From Lobosporangium transversale (lineage: Eukaryota; Mortierellomycota; Mortierellomycetes; Mortierellales; Mortierellaceae): DNA of 64,000 bases. Made by a program: the position numbers and the translations under genes. The DNA lies in assembly GCF_002105155.1 (NCBI RefSeq), contig NW_019029032.1, forward strand, positions 186,001-250,000, written 5' to 3'. This document shows, piece after piece, positions 1 to 12,592 of the stretch (position 1 is its first letter; the number at the start of each line of letters is the position of its first letter). The notes under the pieces are model-generated. The model saw only the letters and a list, made by a program, of their open reading frames with translations, searched no databases and was not told the DNA's origin.

Positions 1-2838
1 TCTCTCGTCCTGGCGGTGTTGAAAATGTGACAAGCTGCCAGCTGGAAGACTTCCCATCTGTCGAGGAGGCAACCTCTTGACTGGTGCTTTTTACCGGATT
101 TATGTCTCTTCCAAGGGGCTCATCTGGAGATTTCCTCATCAGTCTACATTCATCACATATGTGTCCATGAGGATTCTCTGCATCAGCAGCGTCGAACCTA
201 TTCCTGATCCGTCCAGTATTCTTGAGTAGCGGTGATTGCGAAGAAACAGCTTGAGTGTCAATGCTAGACCGATGCATTGCTTTACCATGCTTGGCTAGGT
301 GAGCAATTGATTTAAGCGAAAACTCCTCTCCGTAAATGAACTTTAAAAAGTAAAAGCAAAAATAAAAAATATCTTCTCCTCTTTGACTCCGATCTGCTAG
401 CAAATGACTATACAAAGATGTTCATATCTGTTAATTTCCGGTGATCAGGATAGTCGTCTAGCGCTATATCACGCCATCGCTATATGTCAACTCACTTGAA
501 TAGGAACCAATCGTAGCCCATGGTCAGATAAAGCATCTCAGCTGCCGTTAATGATTGATGTACTTCTCCATCTGCCCACAGCGATATCCTGAGTAAAGAG
601 ATGAAAAGTGGTGTACGATCCCATCCTATTGTTATTGGGTAATGCCAACAATCGTTATTGACAAGTAGTTGGCCTATAAGACCAGGCATGTACCAATCCC
701 TCTGAAACTTTAGCTTCGTACCTGATATGCAATGAATTAACAGGCCTTTCAAGGGGTGGGACGGTGATCCAGTGGTGCTCCTGGATCTACTTGCGAGATC
801 GATATCAACCGTGTCATCGGCAATGTGGGTCAGATACAAACGGAGGTAGTTCTGCGTCAATTCGACTATGAAATCACAATAATGTACATGCGTGTGCGGG
901 CAAGCGTTAATCAGGGGTTATTCGTTCATATCTTATAAATAGGATTTTCTTAATTATCAAATAAATACATACTTAAATCCCAGCTCTTATAACCCTTCCA
1001 ACTGATACCAAGGTTATCAGTATGCCCAGCCGGGAACTGAAGCTGGGCATCTGCAAAGTTCTGGGACCAATCAAAACATAACTTCCGACCACAGTATTTG
1101 TTTGCTTTAAACTTTTGAAAAAACTCGACTCCAGGGTACGGCGTTGCCACCAGTTTAAACTTTGAATATCGGCCAAACGAGTCCACTTTTTCAGATGAAG
1201 TTACCTTCAAGCCATATCTGATGTACGCAATTGGTCAGTGAAACAAATATAAAATGAATAATGTCAAAACCAATCTCTTTATATTTGCCGTTATAATAAT
1301 GCGATAACCTAGCCTGCTGATGTCTATTGATCTCTCTTTTTATTATTATTATTATTATTATTGTTGTTGTTGTTGTTATTATTTGAACACTTACTTGACT
1401 TTGCGGTTCTCCACCATGAGATCGTTGATATAGGTTACCCCTAGTTGATGCAGTAACTCAATATCTTCCATTCGCTGCTTTTCTAGTGATGACTCATGAT
1501 CCTCCTTGTCAGGGCTGTAAGGAAGAAGAGAAAAATTGCATGGTTCAAGGTGAGAATTGAAATAAACTCTCTGTTGCTGGTTAGAACAGTATAGCAATCA
1601 GTCGTATAGTAAAGGGGAAAAAAAGGGACAGACAGACTACTGACCTTTTCTCGCCAGTGCCGTAAAGAAACATCTTCCGTTTTTGATTTAGATCATTAAG
1701 TTTTTGGTTTACACTATGCATAAACACTTCCACTTCGTTGGACAGAGTAGCCGATCGGCAGACATTCTTCCCTCGCACCAATATACATGGAACCACAAAC
1801 CGAGCCCTGACACGTGCAAAGTGCGACTTCTCAAATTGTTTTGACAACTCTTGTGTGTCATTGACTATAAAACAGAGCAAGATAAAAAACTAAATGTGAA
1901 TATTATCATATCATGTCCATGAACCAGTCTAACATGAAAACTTGTATGAGGCCATAAAAAGTATAATGTAATCTCTAGCAAAGGGAATCTATGTCCATAA
2001 GGGAGTATGATCACGAACCTTTATCTTTGTTTTCTGTAAGCGAGATCGGTTCTTTTGTCCTCCTATCTGTGGTGGAGATAGAGGATGCTCTGGATTCGCT
2101 TGTTGTTGCTTTCCTCTCCGGCCTAGATATCCGAAAGGGAAACGGTAGAATGTTTCTTTTGGACTTGTCATGATCATTGCTTGTATCGGAATGCTGCTGA
2201 ATAGTCTGAGGAGAGCGGATCATATCAAGCTCTGACCTGATATCCTGAAAGGACATCATCTCGCTTTCACTTAGATCAAAGCTTTGGTCAGCGGTCTCCT
2301 CGATCAATGTGCGACCAAAGCCTTCTTGATTTGACACTGTTCGCTGGGTATAGTCATCATTGTGGTTACCACTACTATTGATACTAATGCCATTAGCACC
2401 TGATCTTTGCGATAACAACATTGGTGATATATTCGAGAATGTATCTGAAGTACTTTGAGGAACTATGCTATGCGATGGCGATATATGAGATGATGCAGAC
2501 TGAACACTGGTATTCTTGGTGAGAGACTCTGAATTTTTTGACAACTGTGCGTGATCTGAGTGCCTAGACTGGTCTGTCTGTGTGCTCTTTATCAAATCTC
2601 CAGCTTGATCCTTTTTGTGCGTCTGTGGCACCTGTTGTGTGGTTGAATGGACCCGTTGCTTCTCTAGAATGGCGATCTCCGAAGGATAGGATGAACAAAG
2701 CTGTCCGCCATGATTTGCGACGGTACCAACAACATAATCTTTCTCGAACAACGAAAAGCAATGCTGTAGCACTGCCTTGCACTGTGAGTGTAAGTGGACG
2801 ATAGCGGTTTCAATTGAAGTTATAATTGAATTGCCCAT
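1..2838 (-). CDS. Myotubularin-related protein 14 (Jumpy)-like phosphoinositide phosphatase, partial
   Basis: Predicted phosphatidylinositol 3-phosphate / 3,5-bisphosphate phosphatase of the MTMR14 type. Exons on the minus strand are 2838-2019, 1864-1645, 1514-1395, 1217-973, 865-722, 625-496 and 407 to beyond position 1, so the C-terminus lies outside the window. All junctions are GT-AG with consistent phases. Seen directly: an N-terminal block around FEKDYVVGTVANHG, a long Ser/Thr/Gln-rich insert, the family block ARFVVPCILVRGKNVCRSAT, then PYPGVEFF, and after splicing the catalytic P-loop HCISGWDRT (C-x5-R), followed by LFISLLRISLWADGEVH and RSQRGEDIFYFCFYFLKFI. The active Cys and Arg are both present, so it should be catalytically competent. 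The P-loop glycine codon is split by the 96-nt intron 721-626. Fungal MTMR14 genes are less familiar than animal ones; the family call is firm, the cellular role is inferred. Confidence 0.9.
1341..1383. repeat. (TTA)n/(TTG)n microsatellite in an MTMR14 intron
   Basis: Compound trinucleotide repeat, ATT units followed by GTT units and again ATT. It lies inside the intron between the exons ending at 1395 and starting at 1217 of the MTMR14-like gene. Confidence 0.9.
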
Positions 2839-4363
2839 TTATCACACAAGCATCCCATTGCATAGGTAGAATCGATCGACAAATAGTACAATTGAGTATG
2901 GAGTGGACATTGAGTAAGAAAAACATTCAATTAGGAACATGGCGAACCAGTCAGAAGTGAAGAAGAAAAAGAAAGACAAGATATGTGAATAAAACATTAA
3001 ATATAAAAAATTCAATTAAAAAAAGCTCGAATAGATTTAACATCTTCATCGTTTTCATCCATGCCCTTGCATATCTTTCATAAAAAAATAAAATAATAAA
3101 GGTCGCGGGAGCAATAATGACGGCCTAAAGACATTTATCTGTGATCTCTCCTACTGATCTGTCCTTGTTCTTCACATGTCAAGTGGTGAACAAGAACTGC
3201 TTGCAAGTCAAGCACCGAACCCGTTTTTCATCGGCCCCAGGATCTATTGCTGCTCCGAAATTGTAGAGTGGGGAAGAAAGGACAGTCACCCTCACCTCTG
3301 GATCATCATGTTTAGCCGTATGTGAAGCGTCGTAGTGCAAATACAGGCTGTAAAGTCGATGAGCCTGGCTCTGTTGGCACAGGTTCGAGCTCATGGCAAT
3401 AGGAACAGATAAGATGCCAAGTTTACAGAAGGGAAAAGGAAAAATTAAGAGAGCGGGTGTGTCACTGTGTGTGAAAGAAAAAGGAATGAAGCATAGAGCA
3501 GCAAAATGCAAAGCAAAGTAAATGGACTGATGAAGGAGGAAAAAAAAAAAAAAAAAAAAAAATAGAACTAGAAGGGAACTAGAAGAGAACTAGAAGAAAA
3601 AGAAAACAAAGACAGACAAGAGGAGGTAAAGGATAAAAAAAGCCCTCCAGCGATGAATGAGCGAATGGGCAATGAATGAAAGAAAGAAAAGGACGTGCCA
3701 CCCATTTTCCTTTCCCTCGAAAAAGTATCTGTGCCCATGCCTTTCCTCAGAGTTTTTTTTTTTTTTTTTTCTTTCACAATCATCTTCTCTCTCGTCCTCC
3801 ACTTACCCCCTTTCTTTTCTTTGCGTGGTGACCGGGGTATCGTTTAAGGGGTCGATCTGCCACTCCGGCACAAGGACATCGATGGCAATCATGGCATATT
3901 CGCCCTTTCACTCTTTTTCCCTTTAAACTTTGCGCTCCAGGCATCTTCCTCTTTTCCTCTTTGCGTTTTCAATTTTCAAAGTTTACCTTTCGCCCAAACT
4001 GAGTATTTTTATCCTTGTTACTTTTTTTTTCGTGTGCATCCGTTGTTAGATCTTTACCCCGACACTTTTTGATGAGCCCTGCCCCAACACTATTTTATTC
4101 CTCCACAAAACAACCCTTCAAGTTTGCCAGCTTGGACTCTCACAGTTTTGATTGCAACAACGTCTGTGCGATTATTCTAACATTGAAATTTTGGACATGT
4201 CCAGGCAAAATTCTCACGAAGAATGTGGCGAATTTTTTGAATACATTTATTTTTATTTTTTATTTTTTTACTCAGGCTTGTGACGGGCTTGTGGAGTAAA
4301 GAGATCAAATTGAGATTCGTGTCATGAGCCTCGGGAAAGGGACATTGAAACAGATCTCCAGAT
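2839..4363. other. Intergenic region between MTMR14-like and PEX19
   Basis: About 1.5 kb without a recognised gene. It holds the upstream region of the MTMR14-like gene, a 23-nt A run near 3540, a T run near 3753, and two pyrimidine-rich stretches pointing in opposite directions. One, read on the minus strand, leads into the small ORF 3394-3179. The other, on the plus strand about 3690-4070, leads to a 76-codon ORF starting at 4072 that resembles nothing I know. The right part is the 3' flank of PEX19. Confidence 0.6.
3179..3394 (-). CDS. Possible small protein of 71 aa, unknown
   Basis: Open frame MSSNLCQQSQAHRLYSLYLH... ending KRVRCLTCKQFLFTT. The ATG is preceded on the minus strand by a strongly C/T-rich stretch (about 3400-3540), the same type of leader seen before PTR2, GLT1 and the solo PAH gene, and this is the main reason to list it. 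A CxxC pair sits near the C-terminus. No domain is recognisable, there is no supporting homologue I can name, and it may be one exon of a longer gene or chance. Confidence 0.25.
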   Translation of the reverse strand: MSSNLCQQSQAHRLYSLYLHYDASHTAKHDDPEVRVTVLSSPLYNFGAAIDPGADEKRVRCLTCKQFLFTT

Positions 4364-4511
4364 CTACTGCATATTACACTCTGGCATATCAGGCATTTTA
4401 GGAACACCATCTACAAGCATTTTAGTATTGGTTCCATGAGCAAGAAGTAAAATCTCTCGTCAGTATCCATGCATGCTTACATGTTGCTTTTTGATAGAAT
4501 CAGCCAGGAAG

Positions 4512-4546
<35 letters not shown>

Positions 4547-6057
4547 ACATATTACTTACCGCTTCCCAATTCCATACCAGGAGCCAACTCCTCCAATATA
4601 TCAGCGGGAGGCTGACCACAGTCTTGCATCTGGATCATCAAAAGAGAATATATTAGAACACTGTGGGTCTTTACGAAGGCGAGTTGTGCCCCTTGAACTC
4701 ATCAAATATAAAGAGAAAATAATAGATCAACAAATACTTACACCCTGCATAAGCTCGATCACACTCTTGGCCTGAGCGTCACTTTTTTCATCAAAGTCGG
4801 GTCGATCAAAAAAGGCGACGATCTCTGTGACATATCCATACTGTTTCTCGTACCGCGCATACTCCTCAGCCGATATTTTGTCTTTATTGTCCTTGAGCCA
4901 TTGAGGATACTGCAAAATAGCAGAACAAATTAAATCAGATCGAATTATGATGACAGTTAATACTCCTGAACAGGAATGAAAAACATCTAAACATGTGGGT
5001 CGGTTGGAATGAGTTCATATTTTACCTTTTGTTTCAAATCCAACATAGGCTCGTAGAGGATATCCTTGGACATCAACTGCTCCATCATGCCTTCAAGTAC
5101 ATTCTGGAAATCACCGCCCTCAGCCATGCCCTCCATTTGCCTCATCATCTCAGCCATTAATGCTTCCTCAGACTCTTCAGCAACTTGGGCCTATGTTAAT
5201 GACAAAAAAAGGAGGGAGAAGGAAGGAAGTTAGATGGTATTCACATTATTTGATCTCGCTTCGGCTTCCTTTTTTTTTTTTTTTTTTTTTTACAGCACTG
5301 AGCCCGATATCCAAGCATAAAGTAGACTGATAATAACAAAGACCTTCGTGCCCTCTACACCCAAACAATTTCCCTATAATCATGTCTGATTCCACTTTTA
5401 ACTCTACTTACGTCAACCTGTTCTGAGCTATCCTTGAGTTTATCCATTGTTTTTGCAATTCTATCTTGGAAATTAGAAGCGCTAGCTGCCTTTGTTCCTG
5501 CTGTTCCCGCCGTTCCTGTTGCTCCTGCTCCTGATGAGGATGCTGGTCCTTTTCCATTGACATCTAATCCCTTGAACATCTCCTCGAAGGATTTTTGTAG
5601 TTCTGGATTGTTGTTCATCTCCTTCATTAACTCCTCCATACCTGAAGCCAGCTGTTTTGAGAACTCGGCATCTAATCCTCCCAATTCATCATCATCATCA
5701 TCCAAAAGTTCCTCTGGGTGAAGTAAAAGTGACTCTGGTGTCTTTTCGACCTTGGATGATGTAGAAGTAGCAGATGATGTAGCTACACCAGTAGCTTTTT
5801 GGGTTGCAGTGGGCTTAACAGGTGTCGCAGCCTTTGCGGATGTGAAGCCATCCAGGGCACCTTTGTAATGCGCATCATAGCAGACAGATAACGTGGTTCG
5901 GAGCAATATTAAGTATGAGCACAAAAAAAAAGAGAGAGAGAGCCTTTCAAGAAGCAAATAAAATCGAAATACGAAGAAGTATGAAATGAACATTACCATC
6001 CAAAAAGTCGTCATCGAGGTCATCCTCAACAGATGGGTTCTTCTTGATCTCTGGCAT
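4364..6057 (-). CDS. PEX19: Peroxisomal membrane protein import receptor PEX19
   Basis: Cytosolic chaperone and import receptor for peroxisomal membrane proteins, docking on PEX3. Exons 6057-5997, 5860-5412, 5190-5026, 4909-4742, 4629-4560 and 4410-4364 give 319 aa; every junction is GT-AG and phases agree. The N-terminus is acidic (MPEIKKNPSVEDDLDDDFLD), the linker is Ala/Ser/Thr-rich, and the C-terminal half has the PEX19 helical domain (ELMKEMNNNPELQKSFEEM, MEGMAEGGDFQNVLEGMMEQ, KYPQWLKDN, KQYGYV). The last four residues are CNMQ, a farnesylation CaaX box as in other PEX19 proteins, which supports the terminal 47-nt exon. Intron 5 contains a run of about 31 A on the plus strand, that is T on the coding strand. 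Confidence 0.95.
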
Positions 6058-6761
6058 TGCAAAGTGGTTTTTGAATATATGTGAGCGGTGTCTCGTTTTT
6101 GGTTATGTATCCTTTCGTTGGATGAGAAAAAGAAAAAAGGCTATCCTGTCGCTGGCTGGTCTAATTGGATGAGATGGAGAAAAAAGGAAAAATGAGGAAG
6201 GAGAAAAAGGCCAGTTGAGGAAGGAAAAAAAGGAGTTTGAGTAGAGAATGGAGTCGAATTAGCTGGCAAACCACTTGCACACTCTTCTTTGTAAAATATA
6301 GTTTGGCTTGTTTGTCATTCACGGACACCGTTTCTCGTTCGGAATACAGAGCTTTTGAATTTGATCGGATCACATGGCAGCCAAGACAAAAAAACTAAGG
6401 AACAAAACCGATCTTTTGTCGCTTTGAACAGTTAATTTTGTTTTCATCCAGGAAACCTGCTTGCTGTGCTTCACGGCTCTCTATTGAGGCGCACGAAGAG
6501 TTGCTATTTCAATAGGACACTCCCCACAGAAATATTATTGCTTGTTTAATTGTCTTAAGTAAGTTGCCAAGACTCAATGCCTAAATCCTGTATCCATAAA
6601 AATAACATTTTCAGGACCAAGAAACAAATTCTATTCTTTTGTAACCATTGCGAAATTTAATATACAGAAAAAAGTGCATGCAAATGGAGGATATAATTGT
6701 AGATTCTAAATATGCTGTTACTATTTAAATTATGAAACAATGAACGCGTATGCTTATATTT
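6058..6761. other. Intergenic region upstream of PEX19
   Basis: Carries the PEX19 5' flank and the 3' flank of the amino acid transporter. AT-rich, no coding signal that I can support on either strand. Confidence 0.6.
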
Positions 6762-8179
6762 TTAATGATGGCCCTCACCATGGAAGACCCTAGCCAACTC
6801 TTTAATGGCATCAATCGTTCCAATAACTGCGCCAGCGGTCCCAATAATAACAACCAAGATCATAACCACCAACTCAGCCTTGTTAGTCTTCTTGAAGCCA
6901 AACAGCTTCAAATAAAAGAGGATGGGGAAAACGAATGTCAACATACCGTCGCTCATTGCGCCTAGCAGCGACATCATCTGGCCAAAATAAGGGAAGAACA
7001 GCGCGATGACTGTTACCAAAACCATGGAAGAGGTGCGAATTATGGCTCGGTACAGCCATTCAACCTTTGATGAGAAACCACGCGACTCCAGTTTGAGAGC
7101 ATTTTCAATCTGGAGGTTGAAGGTAGTAAGGAAGAGAGGGATCGCCAACAAGACGTGAAGAGTAATGATGATGGTCGAGATGGTCCGGGTGGCTCCACCT
7201 GGCAAATTTTGGTAGATTGGCGACTTGACAATATCACCATAGATCGCATATCCAGAGATGGAGCATAGCACGTACAGAAGAGTGACAGTCAGCACCCCCC
7301 AAAAGATGATCTTGTTCCAGGCGCGCTTGTTCTTCATACTCTCCTCGACGTGAGGGAAAATGACATTTCCACCATAGGAAAAGGCAAATGTGGCTAAAGC
7401 GAGGGGTAAGTTTCGAGGAATGACAATGTCATGATGGATAGGCGCAAGTGAACCATCGGGCTTGGTCATCAAGCCAATATCTTTGGAATCGATAATAGCA
7501 GCAATCATGACAATGAAAACTACTATGGCCGTCGAGAGAGCAACAAAAATACTAAGGAATGCGACTTCACGCATAGTTTTTGTAACGATAATTGGTACAA
7601 CCATGATGGCAGCTGCGATCATGATCCACTGCTTCAAAGTAATAGAACTGCCAACAGAAGAAGCAAGATCATGGATGTTGGTACCAGTAAGGATGAGATA
7701 TAGGACGGGCCCTCCAAGAGCGATCGAATTGTAGAAAAAGGCAACGACAACCCTTCCTGTCATGCCAAAGGCAGCATGAGCAATATCAGGGTATTCTCTT
7801 AGGCGGGTACGACTACATTTTTAGCGAAAAAGAGATCATTATCAGTCAAAAATCAATAGAGCTGCACATATGCATACAATACAAACAAATGAACATACCC
7901 ATCATAGTACAAGCACTTGATCAGCTTTTGATTAGCATAGATGGCCATAGCGCAAGCCAGAACCAAGATGACCAGGCCCACCCATCCGGCGTCACGCAGT
8001 GCTGCAGGCAGACCAAGTGTGCCTGCACCTGCAAGTACGCTTACAACATTGACATAAGCTTGGAAATTGGTAGCCTTTCCAGTAGGGGCATTGGCATAAA
8101 TGTCACTCAGAGAACCGCTAGAAACGCTCTCAATGTCGACCTCTTGGAGTTTTTCAGAGGTATATTCAGCTTTGGCCAT
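6762..8179 (-). CDS. AVT-type vacuolar amino acid transporter (AAAP family)
   Basis: Predicted proton-coupled amino acid transporter of the AAAP/Aa_trans family, probably in the vacuolar membrane. Exons 8179-7899 and 7812-6762 join in phase 2 to 443 aa. The first membrane segment carries FQAYVNVVSVLAGAGTLGLP, the typical AAAP opening; the junction gives YYDGRTRLREYPDIAHAAFG, matching the conserved R-x-Y-x-D/A-I-x-x-A-F-G block of the family. Around eleven hydrophobic segments follow (for example SIALGGPVLYLILTG, NLPLALATFAFSYGGNVIFP). The N-terminus is short and hydrophilic. Substrate cannot be read from sequence. The gene is divergent from PTR2 across a 4.4-kb gap. Confidence 0.9.
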
Positions 8180-9784
8180 TATTATGGTAGTTATAAGACA
8201 ATGTGCAGTGGGAAATGGAAGGAAAGTCCAATTGGAGATTAGATATGAGGGGTTTAAGGGATAGGTGGAAAGATGTAGCAGAAATCAAGAACTCCACGTT
8301 GAGAAGGTGGTGGAGAAAAGAAAAAAATATTAGTTCACTCTGTCTCTTTATAAAGGAATGATAGCACTTTACCTCCTTTCGTCAGAGCTGCTTTTTCAAG
8401 CACATTTAGCACTCAGCAATGGGAATGCAAGCTAATACAATAGATAACTAAGGACAGCTTAATTTGGGTTGGTCATCAAGCACGCCATTATTGCACAAGC
8501 CAGAGCTCTTAAATACAAGCGTGGATCAAATTATTTAACATTTTCTAGCAAACCATCGGCCAGAGCTACATTTGACAAGAAAACTAACAGATTAATAGTA
8601 AGCGAATGATCGGCCAGACATGAACAGCAATTAACTGATGCTCTCCCTCTTCATACTATATTGATGATAGGAGCAAAATGTATAGAACGGGAGTTGCATC
8701 GAAAGTCAATGAGCTTTAACCTTTTACTTGCTCACTCCAGCCTTTTTTTTTTAATTGCCGAATTGCCTCTGAGACGAGGGTCGCTGAGGAATCAGGCCAA
8801 TCCGGACACAGGAATACAACCCATCAGATAACGCCATTTTCTGTATACGTGAGGCCTTTGCAAGCCATGACAAGCTCCGATATTTTATAAATGGACCCTG
8901 AACACTGCAAACCCTCTCGAAAGCGCGTCTAGAAGCAAGAAAAAGCCATTATAGGACAAAAGCTTGGATGGTAATCAAAAATTCTTTATAAGAAAAAATA
9001 AAGTCCTTACAATTTTTTTGAAACGGTTGGTCAAAAGCTTATTGTCCTCTCAATTTGTCTGTGCGTGGAACCGAAGCCATATTTATTCCCACATTTATTT
9101 TCTTTTTTTTTTAATACGTCAGGTAGACCCTAATCGAGACTCCCAGACACAATTATCTTACATTTAATACTCTTTTTTTTCTATTCATTTGATATTTCTT
9201 GCCGGCTACTCTTGCAGAGCATTTCTGCAAAGATTACTTAGAGTACTCATCTTACGCTCTTCCAAGTGATAGCTCAATGTAAGGCAAAGATCCAAGACGG
9301 ACATACAATTTAATACACATCGAACACTCGTGAATATATAAAACAAAAAGTAAGAAAAAAGGGAAAGGCTTATGATGGAAGAGCATCCAAAGAATGATGA
9401 TTAGTTTACTTAGTGGTTTTAAATAAATATTTTGTCAAAAAGGTGAAATGGTGTGATTTCTGCAGAAATCGTGCACACGAGCTGACATTAGAATTAGAAA
9501 ACAGTTGCCATAGCCTCGGACTTGTGTATGACACGTACGACCACCAACATTGGTAAAAAAAAACCCCCCCTAATAGAAGTTTCTTCCAGTGACGTGTTGC
9601 TGAGAAAACCTACTGTTGAACATTTTTATTAACTTTATTCCGGCTAGATAGAACATTGAGATTTATAAGGAAATGATGCCGTGAGTAACCGAGTTGTCCT
9701 CGGCACTCCTCCAAAAAAATTATAGCTTCTTGATCTGGACACGAGAGGCAAGAAAGCCTCTTTAGAAGTTCAGCTCAAAATAAC

Positions 9785-9820
<36 letters not shown>

Positions 9821-10106
9821 ATAGGATGACGGCGCACCTGACAATGAGACCACTAATTTTGCAAAAATATCGAAGTGAATGGTGTAGCAACATGTCTCGC
9901 CGATACGGAAATCCAAAAATGACCTGCACGTGCGGGTTTGAACGCCACCAAAGTATTGTAGCACGTGCCTTAAATAGAAAAATGTCCCCGTGCATCTTGT
10001 AATTGGCTGGTTTATTAGAAATTTCCAAGCACAATTCGTATTTGTAAGATCATGTCAAATTACGTTGGATGGATCAGGTTGGGTTCCTGGGTAAAACATT
10101 ATATAG

Positions 10107-10286
10107 CCCGTTTCATTTGGTCGCGATACCTTATATTTTTTGAATACTTTCGATTGTATTGGCAGCCAATTAGCTCGCTTGTTACGAGTATTGTTGCAAG
10201 TCCGTCACGTAGTGAGATGCCACCAGAACAATTCAATCATCGTTTTTAGATTAAAAATATAAGGTATCGTGACCAAATAAAAATGG
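10107..10286. mobile_element. Short inverted-repeat element, MITE-like or hairpin
   Basis: The 26-nt left arm at 10115-10140 (begins ATTTGGTCGCGATACC) matches the reverse complement of 10253-10278 (ATTTGGTCACGATACC) with a single mismatch. Weaker matching extends outward to about 10107 and 10286. The arms enclose about 110 bp without a transposase. I could not identify a clear target-site duplication, so the mobile-element reading is tentative. Confidence 0.45.
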
Positions 10287-12387
10287 CGATAAGAGTTGGC
10301 TTAAATCGATCGGTTTCAGCTACAGGACTAAATTTGTATTAGACTATGGATTTGCTTTCGTCCGAGACGGCCTGATTGGATTTGTCGATCTATTCATTTA
10401 TTGCATGTGAACATTGAGCACCAAAAACAGAAATAAGGGTGGAGACATTGATGATTCAACCAGTAGAATCTCCCCGGAGAATTTCAATGGATCCCCTCCA
10501 TTCCTTAGAAAGATGAAGGAATCGTTTTTTATCAATATGACAAAAAACAAAGATAATGTACATGTAACTTGCTCGCCTGATGGTAGTACAGATCCATATA
10601 TATATAGCTTTCTTATCCAAGAGTGGAAGAGATAACTCAAATCCTCATCTATCAAGCGAAAAAAAAAAAAAAAAAAAAAAAAAAAACGGGACCTAAATGT
10701 GCATATTGGTGCTAAGAGTTTTGGCTGTATACATTCCTTTTTTTTCTCAGTCTTTATTTGCAATTGCATAACTTTCTTCCATGTGGAGGTGTTATTAGTC
10801 GCAGTAAACCATGTGCCTTTGTGCAATGTGTTTTTGTCTTTTTTTTTTATGAATGGGCGGATCATGTTCCTAGAGGCCAGAGAAAGCGATCATTTTGTTT
10901 TTCGTGATGTTTTTATTCTCCACAGATTTTACTTTTCTCTTAACTGGAAAGATGAAAGTACAATGTGCCAATCTAACGGCAAATCATCTGTCGGAGAAAT
11001 GTCTTTTTTTAAAAAGATAACTCTATTTGGTAGAGTAACTCATGATCTCAATACTTTTTTTGTTGACACATAATAACCCCGATCATTCCATACACATATC
11101 CCGCTTGAGATCATAAAAAGGGGTTTAGCCAAGTTTCCTTCCCTGTGCAAGGGAAAAGAAAGCGATAGGAGATTGCATAAACAGGTCTTTTGCCGTTTTT
11201 CCATTTTCTTTCACGTCTTGACATGACAAGATTGGGTGCGAGAGCATGCACCATGCACGAGTTAGTGCAAAAAAAAAAAAAAAAGAAAAAAGAAAAAAAG
11301 CTTACTCGAACAATGAAATTGTTGAGCCATATTAACATAATGCATGATGTCAATAGCAAAATTCATAAGCAATTTCTTAGTAGCCAGTGTTTGGAGACTA
11401 TGCACTTTTAGTTTATTGTTTAGTTACACAGTTACACCCAGGACAGAAGTTATGAGCGTAATAGACATGTCAGTAAGCCATCCTTCTTGACAATCAATCG
11501 ATTTTGTGATTTTATTTCAAGTATAAAATGAGAATGCAAGGCAGTGCACCGCCTCTTCAGTTTCCTACAATTAGTCGTACGGGTCAATGCAATATAGCCT
11601 TGATTGGTAACAAAACCAGTTCAATAACGCTGTCAATCATAAACGAGTAAGGATTCGCTGAGCGGCGCAGGATAGCAAGAATTTTTTTTTTACGCCCACT
11701 CTCTTGCTTGCCCCATTTACTTTTCTTCAATATTTCTACGCTTTTCCAGAGTCTTTTACATGCATGTTTTATATACTTCTGTCTTAAGATCAATATCCAG
11801 TATTCTTTTTTGAATTCAATTTTACAATATCTGTATAGTTCCCGTTTTGGAACCGTTCATTCAAATAAATATCGATCGCCTTATCAACTTTGTTTTTCTT
11901 TTTTTTTCCCTTTTTTGAATGAGAGCAATCCATTTCGGGCTGGTCGTGGTAACGCATCCGAGTAGCTCTGAGCCTACTGTGCTTGACTGGACCACGGAGA
12001 TATTCCGAGCAATTCAAAAACATTTGTCCACCCAAAAAAAACCTATTCAGATCAATTTTTTTTCTTTTTTTCCACGCTAGAATAATGTCAGAGAATAATG
12101 ACAAAGTTTATTTTCCCACTTGAAATTAAACTCGCTCATTCATTCAAGCTAACCGAATACACCTTCATTTCCTCTTGTGGTAAGTAAGAAAGTAACACAT
12201 GCTCTTTTACTCTTATAGACGTTGGATAAATTAATATTGGAAAAGGTTCACACGAGCGAACGTGTGTAATTTATTCCAAGGCAGTTAGCCTATTTTATTT
12301 GTTCTGAGAATTCAATCACACCCATCATCCTCCATCATTGTGCATGTCCTTTGATTGGCATAAATATCGACACCACCTTTTTCATTT

Positions 12388-12592
12388 TTTTTTTTTTTCT
12401 TCCTTCCTTTTCTTGTTGAGAACCCTCTCCTTTCGCTCTCTCACTCTTTGATTTTACTCTTTCACATTCACCCGCACTCAACTATCTCCTCCTCCTTTCC
12501 TTCTTCATCCGACATTCTCATTCATCCATAAACTCTTTATCCTGATCTCCATACGTCCTTGATTCAACTTGCTCTTCCTATAATATAGTGCA
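12388..12592 (+). promoter_or_regulatory. C/T-rich leader of PTR2
   Basis: Almost uninterrupted pyrimidine-rich plus-strand tract (TTTCCTTCCTTTTCTTG, CTCTCCTTTCGCTCTCTCAC and similar) running to the ATG at 12593, with a TATA-like sequence about 230 nt upstream of the ATG. This probably contains the transcription start and 5' UTR. Confidence 0.5.

Larger units (their letters stand above)
8180..12592. other. Long intergenic region between AVT and PTR2
   Basis: About 4.4 kb without a convincing gene on either strand; the open frames present are broken by homopolymers and look like nothing known. It contains GATA-type sequences (AGATAA near 8442 and 8826), T run 9788-9819, A runs near 10660-10685 and 11269-11284, and an inverted-repeat element at 10107-10286 listed separately. 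The right end is the PTR2 promoter with a TATA-like ATAAATAT near 12360 and a C/T-rich leader. Confidence 0.6.

Noticed and set aside
4072-4299. Plus-strand ORF of 76 codons after a pyrimidine-rich tract
   Set aside because: Its C-terminal half is a translated T-rich run (FIFIFYFF), composition is not protein-like and it resembles no family; it could at most be a first exon. Too weak to list as a gene.
10398-11073. Overlapping ORFs of 124-155 codons on both strands in the 8.2-12.6 kb spacer
   Set aside because: They are built over poly(A)/poly(T) runs and low-complexity sequence, have no recognisable motif and no plausible splice continuation.
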